The position numbers and the translations under genes are program-made. The notes under the pieces were generated by a model. That model had not been told where the DNA came from and made no database searches. It worked only from the letters and a program-made list of their open reading frames with translations. From the NCBI RefSeq assembly GCF_009601055.1, contig NZ_WITI01000008.1:1-64000 (forward strand): a stretch of 64,000 nucleotides of DNA. Reading direction: 5' to 3'. This stretch comes from Lactococcus sp. dk101. Lineage in GTDB: Bacteria > Bacillota > Bacilli > Lactobacillales > Streptococcaceae. Shown here piece after piece: positions 8,848 through 17,759 of this stretch (position 1 is its first letter; every line of letters begins with the position of its first letter).

Positions 8848-9870
8848 ATGACTGTTGAACTTGACTGGGAAAATCTGGGATTTGAGTATCGTAACTTGCC
8901 TTTTCGCTACATTTCTTATTACAAAGATGGAAAATGGGACGAAGGAAGCTTGACGGGAGACGCTCAATTACACTTGAGTGAATCATCTCCCGCCCTTCAT
9001 TATGGGCAACAAGGTTTTGAAGGCTTGAAAGCTTATCGGACTAAAAATGGAGACATTCAACTTTTTCGTCCTGACCGCAATGCGGCTCGTTTGCAAGCAA
9101 CGGCAAAACGCTTGCGCATGGCAGAAGTCCCAACGGAAAAATTTATTGATGCAGTCATGCAGGTGGTTAAGGCAAATGAAGAATTTGTTCCTCCTTACGG
9201 AACTGGAGCGACCCTTTACATTCGTCCACTTTTGATTGGTGTAGGAGATGTAATCGGCGTTAAACCAGCGACAGAATATATCTTTACGGTTTTTGCCATG
9301 CCAGTTGGGTCTTATTTCAAAGGTGGACTTGCACCATCAAGTTTCGTGATTTCTCGCGAATATGACCGTGCTGCACCACTCGGCACGGGAGGTTCAAAAG
9401 TTGGTGGCAACTATGCCGCATCGCTCCAAGCTGAAGTTGAGGCAAAAGAAGGCGGCTATGCCGATGCCATTTATCTTGACCCTGCCACCCACACAAAAAT
9501 CGAAGAAGTCGGCGCTGCAAATTTCTTTGGAATTACAGCCAACAACGAGTTTATTACACCGCTCAGCCCATCGATTTTACCATCCATTACCAAATATTCA
9601 CTCTTGTACTTGGCAGAACATCATTTGGGCATGAAAGCAATCGAAGGCGATGTTTATGTGACAGATCTGGATCAATTTGTCGAAGTTGGTGCATGTGGAA
9701 CTGCGGCTGTCATTACGCCAGTTGGTTCGATTGATGATGGTGAAATTCATCATGTCTTTCATTCGGAAACAGAAGTTGGGCCTACCATTCGTCGCCTCTT
9801 TGATGAGTTGGTCGGTATTCAATTTGGAGATGTGGAGGCACCAGAAGGTTGGATTTATAAAGTAAAATAA
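8848..9870 (+). CDS. ilvE: Branched-chain amino acid aminotransferase
   Basis: PLP enzyme (fold type IV) that interconverts Leu/Ile/Val and their 2-oxo acids using glutamate/2-oxoglutarate; in lactococci it is called BcaT. The 340-residue protein has the family order: LHYGQQGFEGLKAY, FRPDRNAARL, YIRPLLIG, then GGSKVGGNYAASL with the PLP-binding lysine region, the conserved IEEVGAANFF, and GACGTAAVITPVG. AGGAGG lies just before ATG 8848. A CodY-like box and a good promoter precede it, and gltBD, the glutamate supplier, follows. Confidence 0.93.
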   Translation: MTVELDWENLGFEYRNLPFRYISYYKDGKWDEGSLTGDAQLHLSESSPALHYGQQGFEGLKAYRTKNGDIQLFRPDRNAARLQATAKRLRMAEVPTEKFIDAVMQVVKANEEFVPPYGTGATLYIRPLLIGVGDVIGVKPATEYIFTVFAMPVGSYFKGGLAPSSFVISREYDRAAPLGTGGSKVGGNYAASLQAEVEAKEGGYADAIYLDPATHTKIEEVGAANFFGITANNEFITPLSPSILPSITKYSLLYLAEHHLGMKAIEGDVYVTDLDQFVEVGACGTAAVITPVGSIDDGEIHHVFHSETEVGPTIRRLFDELVGIQFGDVEAPEGWIYKVK

Positions 9871-9872
9871 AT

Positions 9873-9898
9873 AAAAGCGCTCGTTAGAGTGCTTTTTT
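9873..9898 (+). terminator. Terminator after bcaT
   Basis: AAAAGCGCTC-GTTA-GAGTGCTTTTTT, one G-U pair. Confidence 0.75.
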
Positions 9899-9916
9899 CT
9901 TCTATTAAAAAGCATA

Positions 9917-9940
9917 AAATGTAAAACCAATTTTACATTT
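9917..9940 (+). promoter_or_regulatory. Perfect 10-bp inverted repeat upstream of gltB
   Basis: AAATGTAAAA-CCAA-TTTTACATTT ends 22 bp before the gltB -35. It resembles a GlnR/TnrA box (TGTNA-N7-TNACA) but has an 8-bp centre instead of 7. Candidate nitrogen-control operator. Confidence 0.4.
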
Positions 9941-9961
9941 GTTAATAATCGTCAGAAAATA

Positions 9962-9990
9962 TTGATTTTTACAAATAATTCGAGTAAAAT
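9962..9990 (+). promoter_or_regulatory. Promoter of gltBD
   Basis: TTGATT (9962-9967), 17-bp spacer, TAAAAT (9985-9990). Confidence 0.65.
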
Positions 9991-10023
9991 GAATTGTAAA
10001 CTTTTTAATAGAGGTTAAAAATA

Positions 10024-13000
10024 ATGGAAATAAGAGATAAAAAAACAGCTTTGAGACACACCCTCTGGCAACCTGAATTTGAGTCTGATGCTTGTGGAAT
10101 GGGCTTTATTGCACAAATTGATGGCAAGGCAAGTCATCTACTTGTTGAGCATGCATTGACCATGCTCAAACGCATGAATCATCGAGGTGGAACGGGTGCT
10201 GAGCCCGAAACCGGAGATGGGGCAGGTGTCTTGTTAAGCTTGCCTGACGAATTTTTCAGAGCAGTCCTAGCTGATGAAAATATCCAACTTCCTACATTGG
10301 GGAATTATGCAGTTGGACAATTCTTTTTAACGCGGGAAACATTTCGTAAAGAAGAACTTTTAGATGCCATCAAAGCGGAGGTCAAAGCTAAAGGAGATGA
10401 AGTTATCTTTGTCCGTCAGTTGCCTTACAATTACTCAGCTTGTGGCCTTTCAGCGCAACAAATCATGCCTGCATTTGTTCAAGTCTTTATCGAGAAAAAA
10501 GCTGTCAGTGCTGACAATGCTTCTTTTGAACAGACACTGTTTCAAATTCGGCGTCGTTTGGAGAAACGCTTTGGCGAAGAGGAGCTTTATATCTGTTCTC
10601 TATCCAGTCGCACCATCGTTTATAAAGGGATGCTGCACGCTTATCAAGTCAAATTATTTTATCCGGACTTATCAGATGAGCGCTTTAAATGTCATCTTGC
10701 ATTGACCCATAGCCGTTTTTCTACCAATACTTTTCCCTCATGGGATCGGGCGCAGCCATTTCGATTTTTAGCACATAATGGCGAAATCAACACCCTGCGA
10801 GGTGCTGAAAATTGGATGAAGGTTAACGGCATTGAAATCTACAATGAAAATAACTCGGACTCTGCCAAGTTGGAAAACTGTATGGAGTATTTTTTACGGC
10901 GAGGCATTGAAATCCCAGAAAGTTTGTTGATGATGATTCCAGAAGCTTGGAGTGAAGAAGCTGGCTTAAGCCCAGAATTGTCGGCATTTTATGAATACGC
11001 GACGTCGCACATCTCACCATGGGATGGGCCTGCCGCTCTGGTCTTTACGGACGGAAAAACGGTTGGCGCGAGATTGGACAGAAATGGCCTTCGACCAAAC
11101 CGCTATATCGTGACGAAAGACCGCTTTATCATTGCTTCAAGTGAATCTGGTGTGGTAGATATTCCGGCTTCTGAAATTGTCGAAAAGCGTGTTTTAGGGC
11201 CAGGGAACATGATTTTAGTTGATACCGAAAAAGGTGAAATCATCCGAAATGAAGCGGTCAAAAAAAGCATTTCACAAAAACATCCTTATGAGAAATGGCT
11301 TAAAGACGGTCTTAAAAAGCTGTCAGAGCTGACAGAACGCAAAAAAGTTCCAGCGATTTCTGCTGACCGAATGAAAGAGCTTTGGAAAGTCTTTGGCTAT
11401 AACGATGAAATCATTCGAACGGTCATGTTGCCGATGGCAACCAATGGCGAAGAGCCAATTATTTCGATGGGCTTTGATGCACCTCTGGCTGTTTTATCAG
11501 ACCAAGCTCAGTCGCTTTATACCTTCTTCAAACAGCAGTTTGCTCAAGTCACAAATCCACCGATTGATGCCATTCGAGAGAAAATTGTCATTGGAACGGA
11601 AACCTATTTAGGTGCTGACGGAGACCCCGCGTGTGTCAGTGCTGACAATGTCAAAAAATTGAAATTGGATAGTCCTGTTTTATCAACTTTTGAGTTTGAA
11701 AAAATCTTGGCACTTAAGAAAGAAAACTATCATACTGAACTTGTTTCAACCCTCTATGATGAAAATGATGTGCTTGAAAATGCCTTGAATAAACTATTTT
11801 ATAAGGTTGAAAATTTAGTTTCAGATGGGGCAACAATTATTGTATTAAGCGACCGTGATTTTGCTCAAGGGAAAGTTGCTATGCCGATTTTACTTGCTTT
11901 ATCGGGCTTATATCACTATATGCTGGGGCGGCAAGCCGCAAGTAAGTTCGCCATTATTGTCGATACTGCTGAGGCTTGCGAGGTTCACCATTTTGCAACT
12001 TTGGTTGGCTTTGGGGCGTCTGGCATTCATCCTTATGGCGCTTATGCGACTTTGAAAGACTGGGAGTTTGGTCAGGAAGAAGCCCTAGAAAATTATCGTC
12101 ATGCGGCTGAAAAAGGCATTGTAAAAGTCATGAGTCGTATGGGAATTTCCACAATATCAGGTTACAAAGGCGCACAACTTTTTGAGGCCATTGGTCTATC
12201 TAAAGCAGTCATTGATAAATATTTCACGGGAACAACGACCCGTATCGGTGGTTTATCTCTTGCTCAGGTCGAAAATGAATACCGCAAACGCTACGAAAAA
12301 GCTTATGGGCGCAGAAAAAATGATCCACTTGAAACAGGCGGAAGTTTCCAATATCGCGCAGATAAAGGTGAGACACACCTTTATGATCCCGTCATGATTT
12401 ATCAAATTCAAAACGCGGTCAGAAATGACAACTATGAGCAATTTGAAAAGTACATCGGCCATCTCAACGAGATAACCACAAAAAATCCAACCAGTTTACG
12501 TCATCTATGGGACTTGAAGTCACCACGCCAAGCTGTTGCTCTGTCCGAAGTGGAACCGGCCGAAGTGATAGTCAAACGGTTTAAAGTCGGTGCCATGAGT
12601 TTTGGATCGCTTTCACAAGAAGCTCATGAATGCATTGCGAAAGCCATGAATTCCATCGGTGCTAAGTCCAATTCTGGCGAAGGTGGCGAAAATGTTAACC
12701 GCTACAAAAATGCTAATAATTCAAAGATTAAGCAAGTCGCTTCTGGCCGTTTTGGCGTTTCCGCAGCTTATTTGATGTCGGCAGAAGAAATACAAATCAA
12801 ACTTTCACAAGGAGCTAAACCAGGTGAAGGAGGCCAACTTCCCGGTAAAAAAGCTTTTCCTTGGGTTGCCGAAGTTAGAAATTCAACACCGGGTGTGAGT
12901 TTGATTTCACCGCCACCTCATCACGATATTTATTCGATAGAAGATTTGGCTCAGTTGATTTTTGATTTGAAAAAAGTCAATCCCTTTGCCAAAATAAATG

Positions 13001-14505
13001 TGAAATTGGTTTCCTCAACAGGCGTGGGAACTATTGCGACAGGGTGTGTGAAAGCAGGCGCTGATAAAGTCGTTATCTCAGGTTACGATGGTGGAACGGG
13101 AGCAAGCCCGCGGAATTCAACACGCGATGCTGGATTACCTTGGGAAATGGGACTCATCGAGACACATCAGACCTTAAGCATGAACCATTTGCGAGATCGA
13201 ATGACGCTTGAAACAGACGGAAAGATTGTGACGGGACGGGACATTGTGATTGCTGCGGCACTGGGTGCAGAAGAATATTCTTTTGCCAGTCTTGTTTTGG
13301 TTGCAATCGGCTGTATCATGACGCGTAACTGTCATCTAAATACGTGTCCTGTTGGCATTACAACACAAAATCCAAGTTTACGCGCCAATTTTGCAGGGAA
13401 ACCTGAACATATTGTACGTTTGATGTTCTTTATGGCAGAAAATCTTCGTAAATTGATGGCAGAACTGGGTTTTCGTTCTATCAACGAACTCGTGGGCCAT
13501 TCAGAAATCTTGACTGAAAAGCAGGATTTACCAGACAAAATGCGTGGGCTTGACTTCAGTCGAATGATTGGACAAGCCTTGCCTATTTTGCCCAAAACAC
13601 AAAATCCATTTGCTGAAACTAAAAAATGGCGAGAACTCGATGCCGTCGCTAAAGCAGCATTAGACAGTGGGGCTAAGACGCAGGTCAGTGAAAACATCTC
13701 AAATATCAATCGCTGTGCGGGGGCTAGAATGGCAGGATGGGTTGCGGAACGCTATGGGAATTTTGGCTTACAGGACGGCAGCATAAAAACAGTTTACACA
13801 GGCGTTGCGGGCCAGTCATTTGGCTCATTTGCAACGGCTGGAATGGAATTAAGCTTGATTGGCGAAGCCAATGATTATATCGGTAAATCCCTGTCAGGCG
13901 GGCGTTTGATTGTCAAACCGCCACATGATGCGGCCTATGATATTGAAAATACAGCTATTGTGGGCAATGTTTCCTTGTTTGGCGCCATTAAGGGTGAAGC
14001 CTATTTTAGAGGACGAGCGGGAGAACGCTGTGGCGTAAGAAATTCGGGTGCTCAGTTTGTTGTTGAAGGCGTGGGGGATCACGGCTGCGAATACATGACA
14101 GGTGGTGTTGCTGTTATCTTAGGAACAACGGGGCGGAATTTTGCAGCAGGAATGTCCGGTGGAATAGCTTATGTCTATGATGTCAATGGCGATTTCGCTA
14201 CAAAGGTCAATCCTGAAATGGTGGACTGTTTTGGCTTATTTGAGATTGCGGGAGATCAGGTCCTACAAGAATTATTGAGAAAACACCTGCACTATACAGG
14301 ATCAAAAAAAGCAAAAATGATCCTAGAAGATTGGGAGCATCAACAGGAAAAATTTGTTAAAGTTTATCCGCGTGAATTCCACCATATCAATGTTGTAGAG
14401 GCTAGTCTACAAGCAAAAGGACTTACTGGCGAGCGCTTGATCTATGAAACATTTGAACACGTTCAGATTGAACAAGGTGTAATGAGAGGAGGCAAAAATG
14501 GCTGA
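10024..14505 (+). CDS. gltB: Glutamate synthase, large subunit (NADPH-GOGAT alpha)
   Basis: Makes two glutamates from glutamine and 2-oxoglutarate with GltD. The 1493-residue protein has a short propeptide; Cys24 in DACGMGF becomes the N-terminal nucleophile of the glutaminase domain, with NHRGGTGAEPETGDGAG next. The central and FMN-binding synthase domains follow (SFGSLSQEAHE, SGYDGGTGASP), then the 3Fe-4S cysteines in GCIMTRNCHLNTCPVG. The C-terminal GXGXG beta-helix contains GVAGQSFGSF. It overlaps gltD by 8 bases. Three iterated palindromes lie in the first third. Confidence 0.96.
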   Translation: MEIRDKKTALRHTLWQPEFESDACGMGFIAQIDGKASHLLVEHALTMLKRMNHRGGTGAEPETGDGAGVLLSLPDEFFRAVLADENIQLPTLGNYAVGQFFLTRETFRKEELLDAIKAEVKAKGDEVIFVRQLPYNYSACGLSAQQIMPAFVQVFIEKKAVSADNASFEQTLFQIRRRLEKRFGEEELYICSLSSRTIVYKGMLHAYQVKLFYPDLSDERFKCHLALTHSRFSTNTFPSWDRAQPFRFLAHNGEINTLRGAENWMKVNGIEIYNENNSDSAKLENCMEYFLRRGIEIPESLLMMIPEAWSEEAGLSPELSAFYEYATSHISPWDGPAALVFTDGKTVGARLDRNGLRPNRYIVTKDRFIIASSESGVVDIPASEIVEKRVLGPGNMILVDTEKGEIIRNEAVKKSISQKHPYEKWLKDGLKKLSELTERKKVPAISADRMKELWKVFGYNDEIIRTVMLPMATNGEEPIISMGFDAPLAVLSDQAQSLYTFFKQQFAQVTNPPIDAIREKIVIGTETYLGADGDPACVSADNVKKLKLDSPVLSTFEFEKILALKKENYHTELVSTLYDENDVLENALNKLFYKVENLVSDGATIIVLSDRDFAQGKVAMPILLALSGLYHYMLGRQAASKFAIIVDTAEACEVHHFATLVGFGASGIHPYGAYATLKDWEFGQEEALENYRHAAEKGIVKVMSRMGISTISGYKGAQLFEAIGLSKAVIDKYFTGTTTRIGGLSLAQVENEYRKRYEKAYGRRKNDPLETGGSFQYRADKGETHLYDPVMIYQIQNAVRNDNYEQFEKYIGHLNEITTKNPTSLRHLWDLKSPRQAVALSEVEPAEVIVKRFKVGAMSFGSLSQEAHECIAKAMNSIGAKSNSGEGGENVNRYKNANNSKIKQVASGRFGVSAAYLMSAEEIQIKLSQGAKPGEGGQLPGKKAFPWVAEVRNSTPGVSLISPPPHHDIYSIEDLAQLIFDLKKVNPFAKINVKLVSSTGVGTIATGCVKAGADKVVISGYDGGTGASPRNSTRDAGLPWEMGLIETHQTLSMNHLRDRMTLETDGKIVTGRDIVIAAALGAEEYSFASLVLVAIGCIMTRNCHLNTCPVGITTQNPSLRANFAGKPEHIVRLMFFMAENLRKLMAELGFRSINELVGHSEILTEKQDLPDKMRGLDFSRMIGQALPILPKTQNPFAETKKWRELDAVAKAALDSGAKTQVSENISNINRCAGARMAGWVAERYGNFGLQDGSIKTVYTGVAGQSFGSFATAGMELSLIGEANDYIGKSLSGGRLIVKPPHDAAYDIENTAIVGNVSLFGAIKGEAYFRGRAGERCGVRNSGAQFVVEGVGDHGCEYMTGGVAVILGTTGRNFAAGMSGGIAYVYDVNGDFATKVNPEMVDCFGLFEIAGDQVLQELLRKHLHYTGSKKAKMILEDWEHQQEKFVKVYPREFHHINVVEASLQAKGLTGERLIYETFEHVQIEQGVMRGGKNG
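10504..10515. repeat. GTCAG-NN-CTGAC palindrome, copy 5 (centre TG)
   Basis: Inside gltB, read as VSAD. T/A flanks. Confidence 0.85.
11322..11333. repeat. GTCAG-NN-CTGAC palindrome, copy 6 (centre AG)
   Basis: Inside gltB, read as LSELT. T/A flanks. Confidence 0.85.
11635..11646. repeat. GTCAG-NN-CTGAC palindrome, copy 7 (centre TG)
   Basis: Inside gltB, read as VSAD, only 0.3 kb from copy 6 and the closest pair in the window. T/A flanks. Confidence 0.85.
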
Positions 14506-15943
14506 TCCAAATGGTTTTTTAACATATGAAAGAAAAGATAATCCTTATCGGGAGATTGCTGAGCGGGTGCGCGATTTTGCTGAATTACAACTCCCCTTAT
14601 CCAATGAAGAACGGAAAAAGCAAGCGGCAAGATGCATGCATTGCGATGTTCCATTTTGTCATTCAGGTGTCTTTTATGGTGGCAAACGTGCTGTTTCTGG
14701 TTGTCCCAATGATAATCACATTCCGGAATGGAACGATTTGATTTATCGAGGCGCTATGAAAAAGGCTTATGAACGTATGAGCTTAACCAATCCCTTTCCC
14801 GAATTTACGGGCAGAGTTTGTCCAGCACCTTGTGAAAAAGCCTGTGCCGAAGCTTTAAATGGCAGTGGAGTTACGATTAAGGACAACGAACGTCATATCG
14901 CTGATACCGCAAATGAAGCAGGTTGGGTGCTTGAAATGGGAAAACCGAGTCAAAAAACGGGTATCAAAATTGCAATCGTTGGCTCTGGGCCTGCTGGTTT
15001 AGCAGCGGCTTGGCGGCTGACTCAACTTGGACATTCGGTTACAATCTATGAAAAATCAGACCGCTTTGGCGGCTTACTCATGTACGGTATTCCAAACATG
15101 AAATTGGATAAGGCCATTGTTCAGCAAAGAATTGACTTGATGCACCAGTTGGGCGTGACATTTATCGCCAATGCCGAAGTCGGAAAAACCATAAGTTATG
15201 ACGAGCTTCAAAAGACTTATGCGCGCGTGATAATTGCTACAGGAGCTGGGGGTCCGCGGGATTTAAAGGTTGTCGGTCGCCAGAGTTCAGGCATTGAATT
15301 TGCAGTTGACTTTTTAACGCAAACCACCAAACGTTTGCTTGTCAGTGCTGACAAGAGCTTAGAGCCATCTTTGAGTGGCAAGAAAGTGATTGTCATTGGT
15401 GGTGGCGATACTGGAAATGACTGTATCGGAACGGCGGTTCGCTTGGGTGCGGCATCGGTCAAACAGTTCGAAATCACGCCAGCCCTCCCACTTTCAAGAA
15501 ATGCAAACAATCCGTGGCCGGAGTGGCCAATGATTTTAAAAGAAGGGTATGGACAAGCAGAAGGTCAATTTGCTGGGAATAATGATTTGACCGAATACAC
15601 CATTGCAACACAAGCCTTTGTCAGCGATGACAAGGGTGCTGTTAAAGGGATAAAAGTAGCACAAGTGGGCAGTGATTTTAAACCAATCGCTGGAACCGAA
15701 CAAGTTATCGCAGCAGATTTGATACTGCTTGCCATGGGCTTTGTCGGAACAGATACGGCAGTTCTTGACGGCTTTGATGTGACCGAAATTGACAATGACT
15801 ATGCCACAAATAATCCTCATGTTTTTGTCTGTGGAGACGCAAGGCGTGGCCCGTCGCTCGTGATTTGGGCCATCCGAGAAGGGAGAAAAGCGGCTGAGTT
15901 TGTTGATAAAAGCTTAGAAGCGCTCATAAAAATATCTGTCTAA
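14498..15943 (+). CDS. gltD: Glutamate synthase, small subunit (beta)
   Basis: Passes electrons from NADPH to GltB. The 481-residue protein has N-terminal 4Fe-4S cysteine sets in CMHCDVPFCH and CPAPCEKACAEA, an FAD Rossmann motif IAIVGSGPAGLAAAW, and an NADPH motif KVIVIGGGDTGNDC. The C-terminal FAD contact is in FVCGDARRGPSLVIWAI. The start ATG 14498 lies inside the last codons of gltB after GAGGAGG, so the two are translationally coupled. It ends 64 bases before lysA, which has its own promoter. Confidence 0.96.
   Translation: MADPNGFLTYERKDNPYREIAERVRDFAELQLPLSNEERKKQAARCMHCDVPFCHSGVFYGGKRAVSGCPNDNHIPEWNDLIYRGAMKKAYERMSLTNPFPEFTGRVCPAPCEKACAEALNGSGVTIKDNERHIADTANEAGWVLEMGKPSQKTGIKIAIVGSGPAGLAAAWRLTQLGHSVTIYEKSDRFGGLLMYGIPNMKLDKAIVQQRIDLMHQLGVTFIANAEVGKTISYDELQKTYARVIIATGAGGPRDLKVVGRQSSGIEFAVDFLTQTTKRLLVSADKSLEPSLSGKKVIVIGGGDTGNDCIGTAVRLGAASVKQFEITPALPLSRNANNPWPEWPMILKEGYGQAEGQFAGNNDLTEYTIATQAFVSDDKGAVKGIKVAQVGSDFKPIAGTEQVIAADLILLAMGFVGTDTAVLDGFDVTEIDNDYATNNPHVFVCGDARRGPSLVIWAIREGRKAAEFVDKSLEALIKISV
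15341..15352. repeat. GTCAG-NN-CTGAC palindrome, copy 8 (centre TG)
   Basis: Inside gltD, read as VSAD. A one-mismatch relative lies 0.27 kb on, at 15620-15631. Confidence 0.85.
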
Positions 15944-15955
15944 GCTGACTTATTT

Positions 15956-15985
15956 TTCAAAATTTTATAGAAAGTAAGGTATAAT
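15956..15985 (+). promoter_or_regulatory. Promoter of lysA
   Basis: TTCAAA (15956-15961), 18-bp spacer, TATAAT (15980-15985). Confidence 0.5.
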
Positions 15986-16007
15986 AAGATAAAAAGATGG
16001 AGGACTC

Positions 16008-17273
16008 ATGAAAACACCATTTGTAACTAAAAACCAACTCGAAAAAATCACTGAACAATACCCAACGCCCTTTCATATTTATGATGAAAAAGGCATTCGT
16101 GAAAAGGCTAGAGCATTAAATAATGCTTTCTCATGGAATAATGGCTACAAAGAATTCTTTGCGGTTAAAGCGACGCCGACACCAGCTATTTTAAAAATCT
16201 TGAAAGAAGAAGCTTGCGGTGCGGATTGTGCCAGCTATGTTGAACTTTTGATGGCAGACAAATGTGGATTTGACGGAGCAAATATCATGTTTTCGTCAAA
16301 TGATACGCCAAAAGAAGAATTTTTATTGGCTAAAAAATTAGGGGCGACAATCAACTTGGATGCTTACGAGCATATTGCCTTTCTGTCAGCGCTGACAGAA
16401 ACCGATGGCTTTGAATTTCCTAAAACCATGAGTTTGCGTTACAATCCTGGCGGTGTCTTTGCCATGGGGACTAAAATTATGGACAATCCCGAGGATTCTA
16501 AGTTCGGTATGACGCATGAGCAACTGCTTGACGGTATTTTACAACTCCAAAAACAAGGTGTTGAACATTTTGGTATTCACAGCTTTTTGGCTTCCAATAC
16601 CGTAACCAACGATTATTATCCAGAACTTGCCCGCCAATTATTTGAATTTGCACTTGAAATTCGTGAAAAAACGGGTGTAACACTTGATTTCATCAATTTA
16701 TCAGGTGGGATTGGTGTGAATTACCGTCCAGAAGAAGTTGAAAATGATATTGCTGTCATTGGTGACGGCGTTAGACGCGTTTATGAAGCGACTTTAACTG
16801 CAAATGGCATGGGGCAAGTCAAAATTTTTACTGAGCTTGGCCGTTTTATGTTGGCACCTCATGGCTTGCTTGCCACACGTGTTTTACACCGTAAAAAGAC
16901 TTATCGCACATATATTGGCGTTGATGCTTCTGCGGTCAATTTGATGCGTCCTGCCTTTTATGATGCCTACCATCATATTACAGTTTTGGGCAAAGAAAAT
17001 GAGACAGCTACAGAAATCGTAGATGTGACCGGTTCTTTATGTGAAAACAATGATAAATTTGCTAAAAACAGAAGTCTTCCTGTGATTGAACCAGGCGATT
17101 TGCTTGTCATTCATGACACAGGCGCGCATGGCTTCTCAATGGGCTATCAATACAATGCCAAATTACGTTCGGCAGAGCTTTTACTAAAAGAAGATGGGCA
17201 AGTTCGTCTCATTCGTCGAGCTGAAAAACCTGAAGATTATTTTGCAACGATTGAAGGCTTTGATTTTGAATAA
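16008..17273 (+). CDS. lysA: Diaminopimelate decarboxylase
   Basis: Last step of lysine synthesis: meso-diaminopimelate to lysine plus CO2, PLP-dependent (fold type III). The PLP lysine is Lys54 in FFAVKATPTP. The glycine-rich phosphate loop is LSGGIGVNYRPEE, and the C-terminal domain contains GSLCENNDKFAKNR, with the second active-site cysteine, and HDTGAHGFSMGYQYN. Its 421 residues are a usual length. GGAGGA precedes ATG 16008 by six bases. Own promoter and terminator, so monocistronic. Confidence 0.95.
   Translation: MKTPFVTKNQLEKITEQYPTPFHIYDEKGIREKARALNNAFSWNNGYKEFFAVKATPTPAILKILKEEACGADCASYVELLMADKCGFDGANIMFSSNDTPKEEFLLAKKLGATINLDAYEHIAFLSALTETDGFEFPKTMSLRYNPGGVFAMGTKIMDNPEDSKFGMTHEQLLDGILQLQKQGVEHFGIHSFLASNTVTNDYYPELARQLFEFALEIREKTGVTLDFINLSGGIGVNYRPEEVENDIAVIGDGVRRVYEATLTANGMGQVKIFTELGRFMLAPHGLLATRVLHRKKTYRTYIGVDASAVNLMRPAFYDAYHHITVLGKENETATEIVDVTGSLCENNDKFAKNRSLPVIEPGDLLVIHDTGAHGFSMGYQYNAKLRSAELLLKEDGQVRLIRRAEKPEDYFATIEGFDFE
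16385..16396. repeat. GTCAG-NN-CTGAC palindrome, copy 9 (centre CG)
   Basis: Inside lysA, read as LSALT; fully self-complementary TGTCAGCGCTGACA. Confidence 0.85.
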
Positions 17274-17278
17274 AAAAG

Positions 17279-17303
17279 ACCAGCAGAAAAGCTGGTTTTT
17301 TTG
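17279..17303 (+). terminator. Terminator after lysA
   Basis: ACCAGC-AGAAAA-GCTGGT followed by a T tract. Confidence 0.7.
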
Positions 17304-17358
17304 TCTCTCTTTTTTTGAAAATGACCATTAAAATTTTTTAAGATTAGCAGATAAAAAG

Positions 17359-17387
17359 CTGACAAAATACATAAATTTTGATATAAT
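17359..17387 (+). promoter_or_regulatory. Promoter of the UPF0154 gene and probably the cluster beyond
   Basis: CTGACA (17359-17364), 17-bp spacer, TATAAT (17382-17387). A 7-bp imperfect dyad, GTGACCA/TGGCCAC, lies at about 17400-17416 in the early leader. Confidence 0.65.
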
Positions 17388-17436
17388 GTTTAAGTAAACG
17401 TGACCATATTGGCCACACAGAATTAGGAGATGACTA

Positions 17437-17685
17437 ATGAATTTAGTTTTAGCTATTATTTTAATGATCGTTTTTGCACTTGCAGGCTTTGCTGGTGGGA
17501 CTTACTACATGCAACGTCAAACGAAAAAAATGTTGATTGAAAATCCACCACTTAACGAAGATGGTGTGCGTCTCATGATGAGTTCAATGGGCCGTAAACC
17601 TAGCGAAGTTCAAGTTCAACAAGTACTTCGCCAAATTCGTGCTGCCGCTAAACAAGCAGACAAAGACGGAAAAAAGAAAAAATAA
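17437..17685 (+). CDS. UPF0154 membrane protein (YneF-like)
   Basis: 82 residues: one N-terminal membrane segment (LVLAIILMIVFALAGFAGGTYY), then a cytosolic charged tail ending in a lysine run (DKDGKKKK). The stretch KKMLIENPPLNEDGVRLMMSSMGRKPSE is the UPF0154 signature. The function of the family is unknown. AGGAG sits before ATG 17437. It is 74 bases before the murI-rdgB fusion, with a hairpin between them. Confidence 0.85.
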   Translation: MNLVLAIILMIVFALAGFAGGTYYMQRQTKKMLIENPPLNEDGVRLMMSSMGRKPSEVQVQQVLRQIRAAAKQADKDGKKKK

Positions 17686-17692
17686 TCAAATG

Positions 17693-17726
17693 AAAAGGTA
17701 CTTTGCTTTTGGGCAAAGTATCATTT
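17693..17726 (+). terminator. Hairpin between the UPF0154 gene and murI-rdgB
   Basis: TACTTTGC and GCAAAGTA pair around a 6-base loop, with possible ATGA/TCAT extension. There is no T tract, so it may stabilise or process mRNA rather than terminate. Confidence 0.4.
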
Positions 17727-17759
17727 ATCAAATGAATAATTAAATATTGGGAGGAAATG

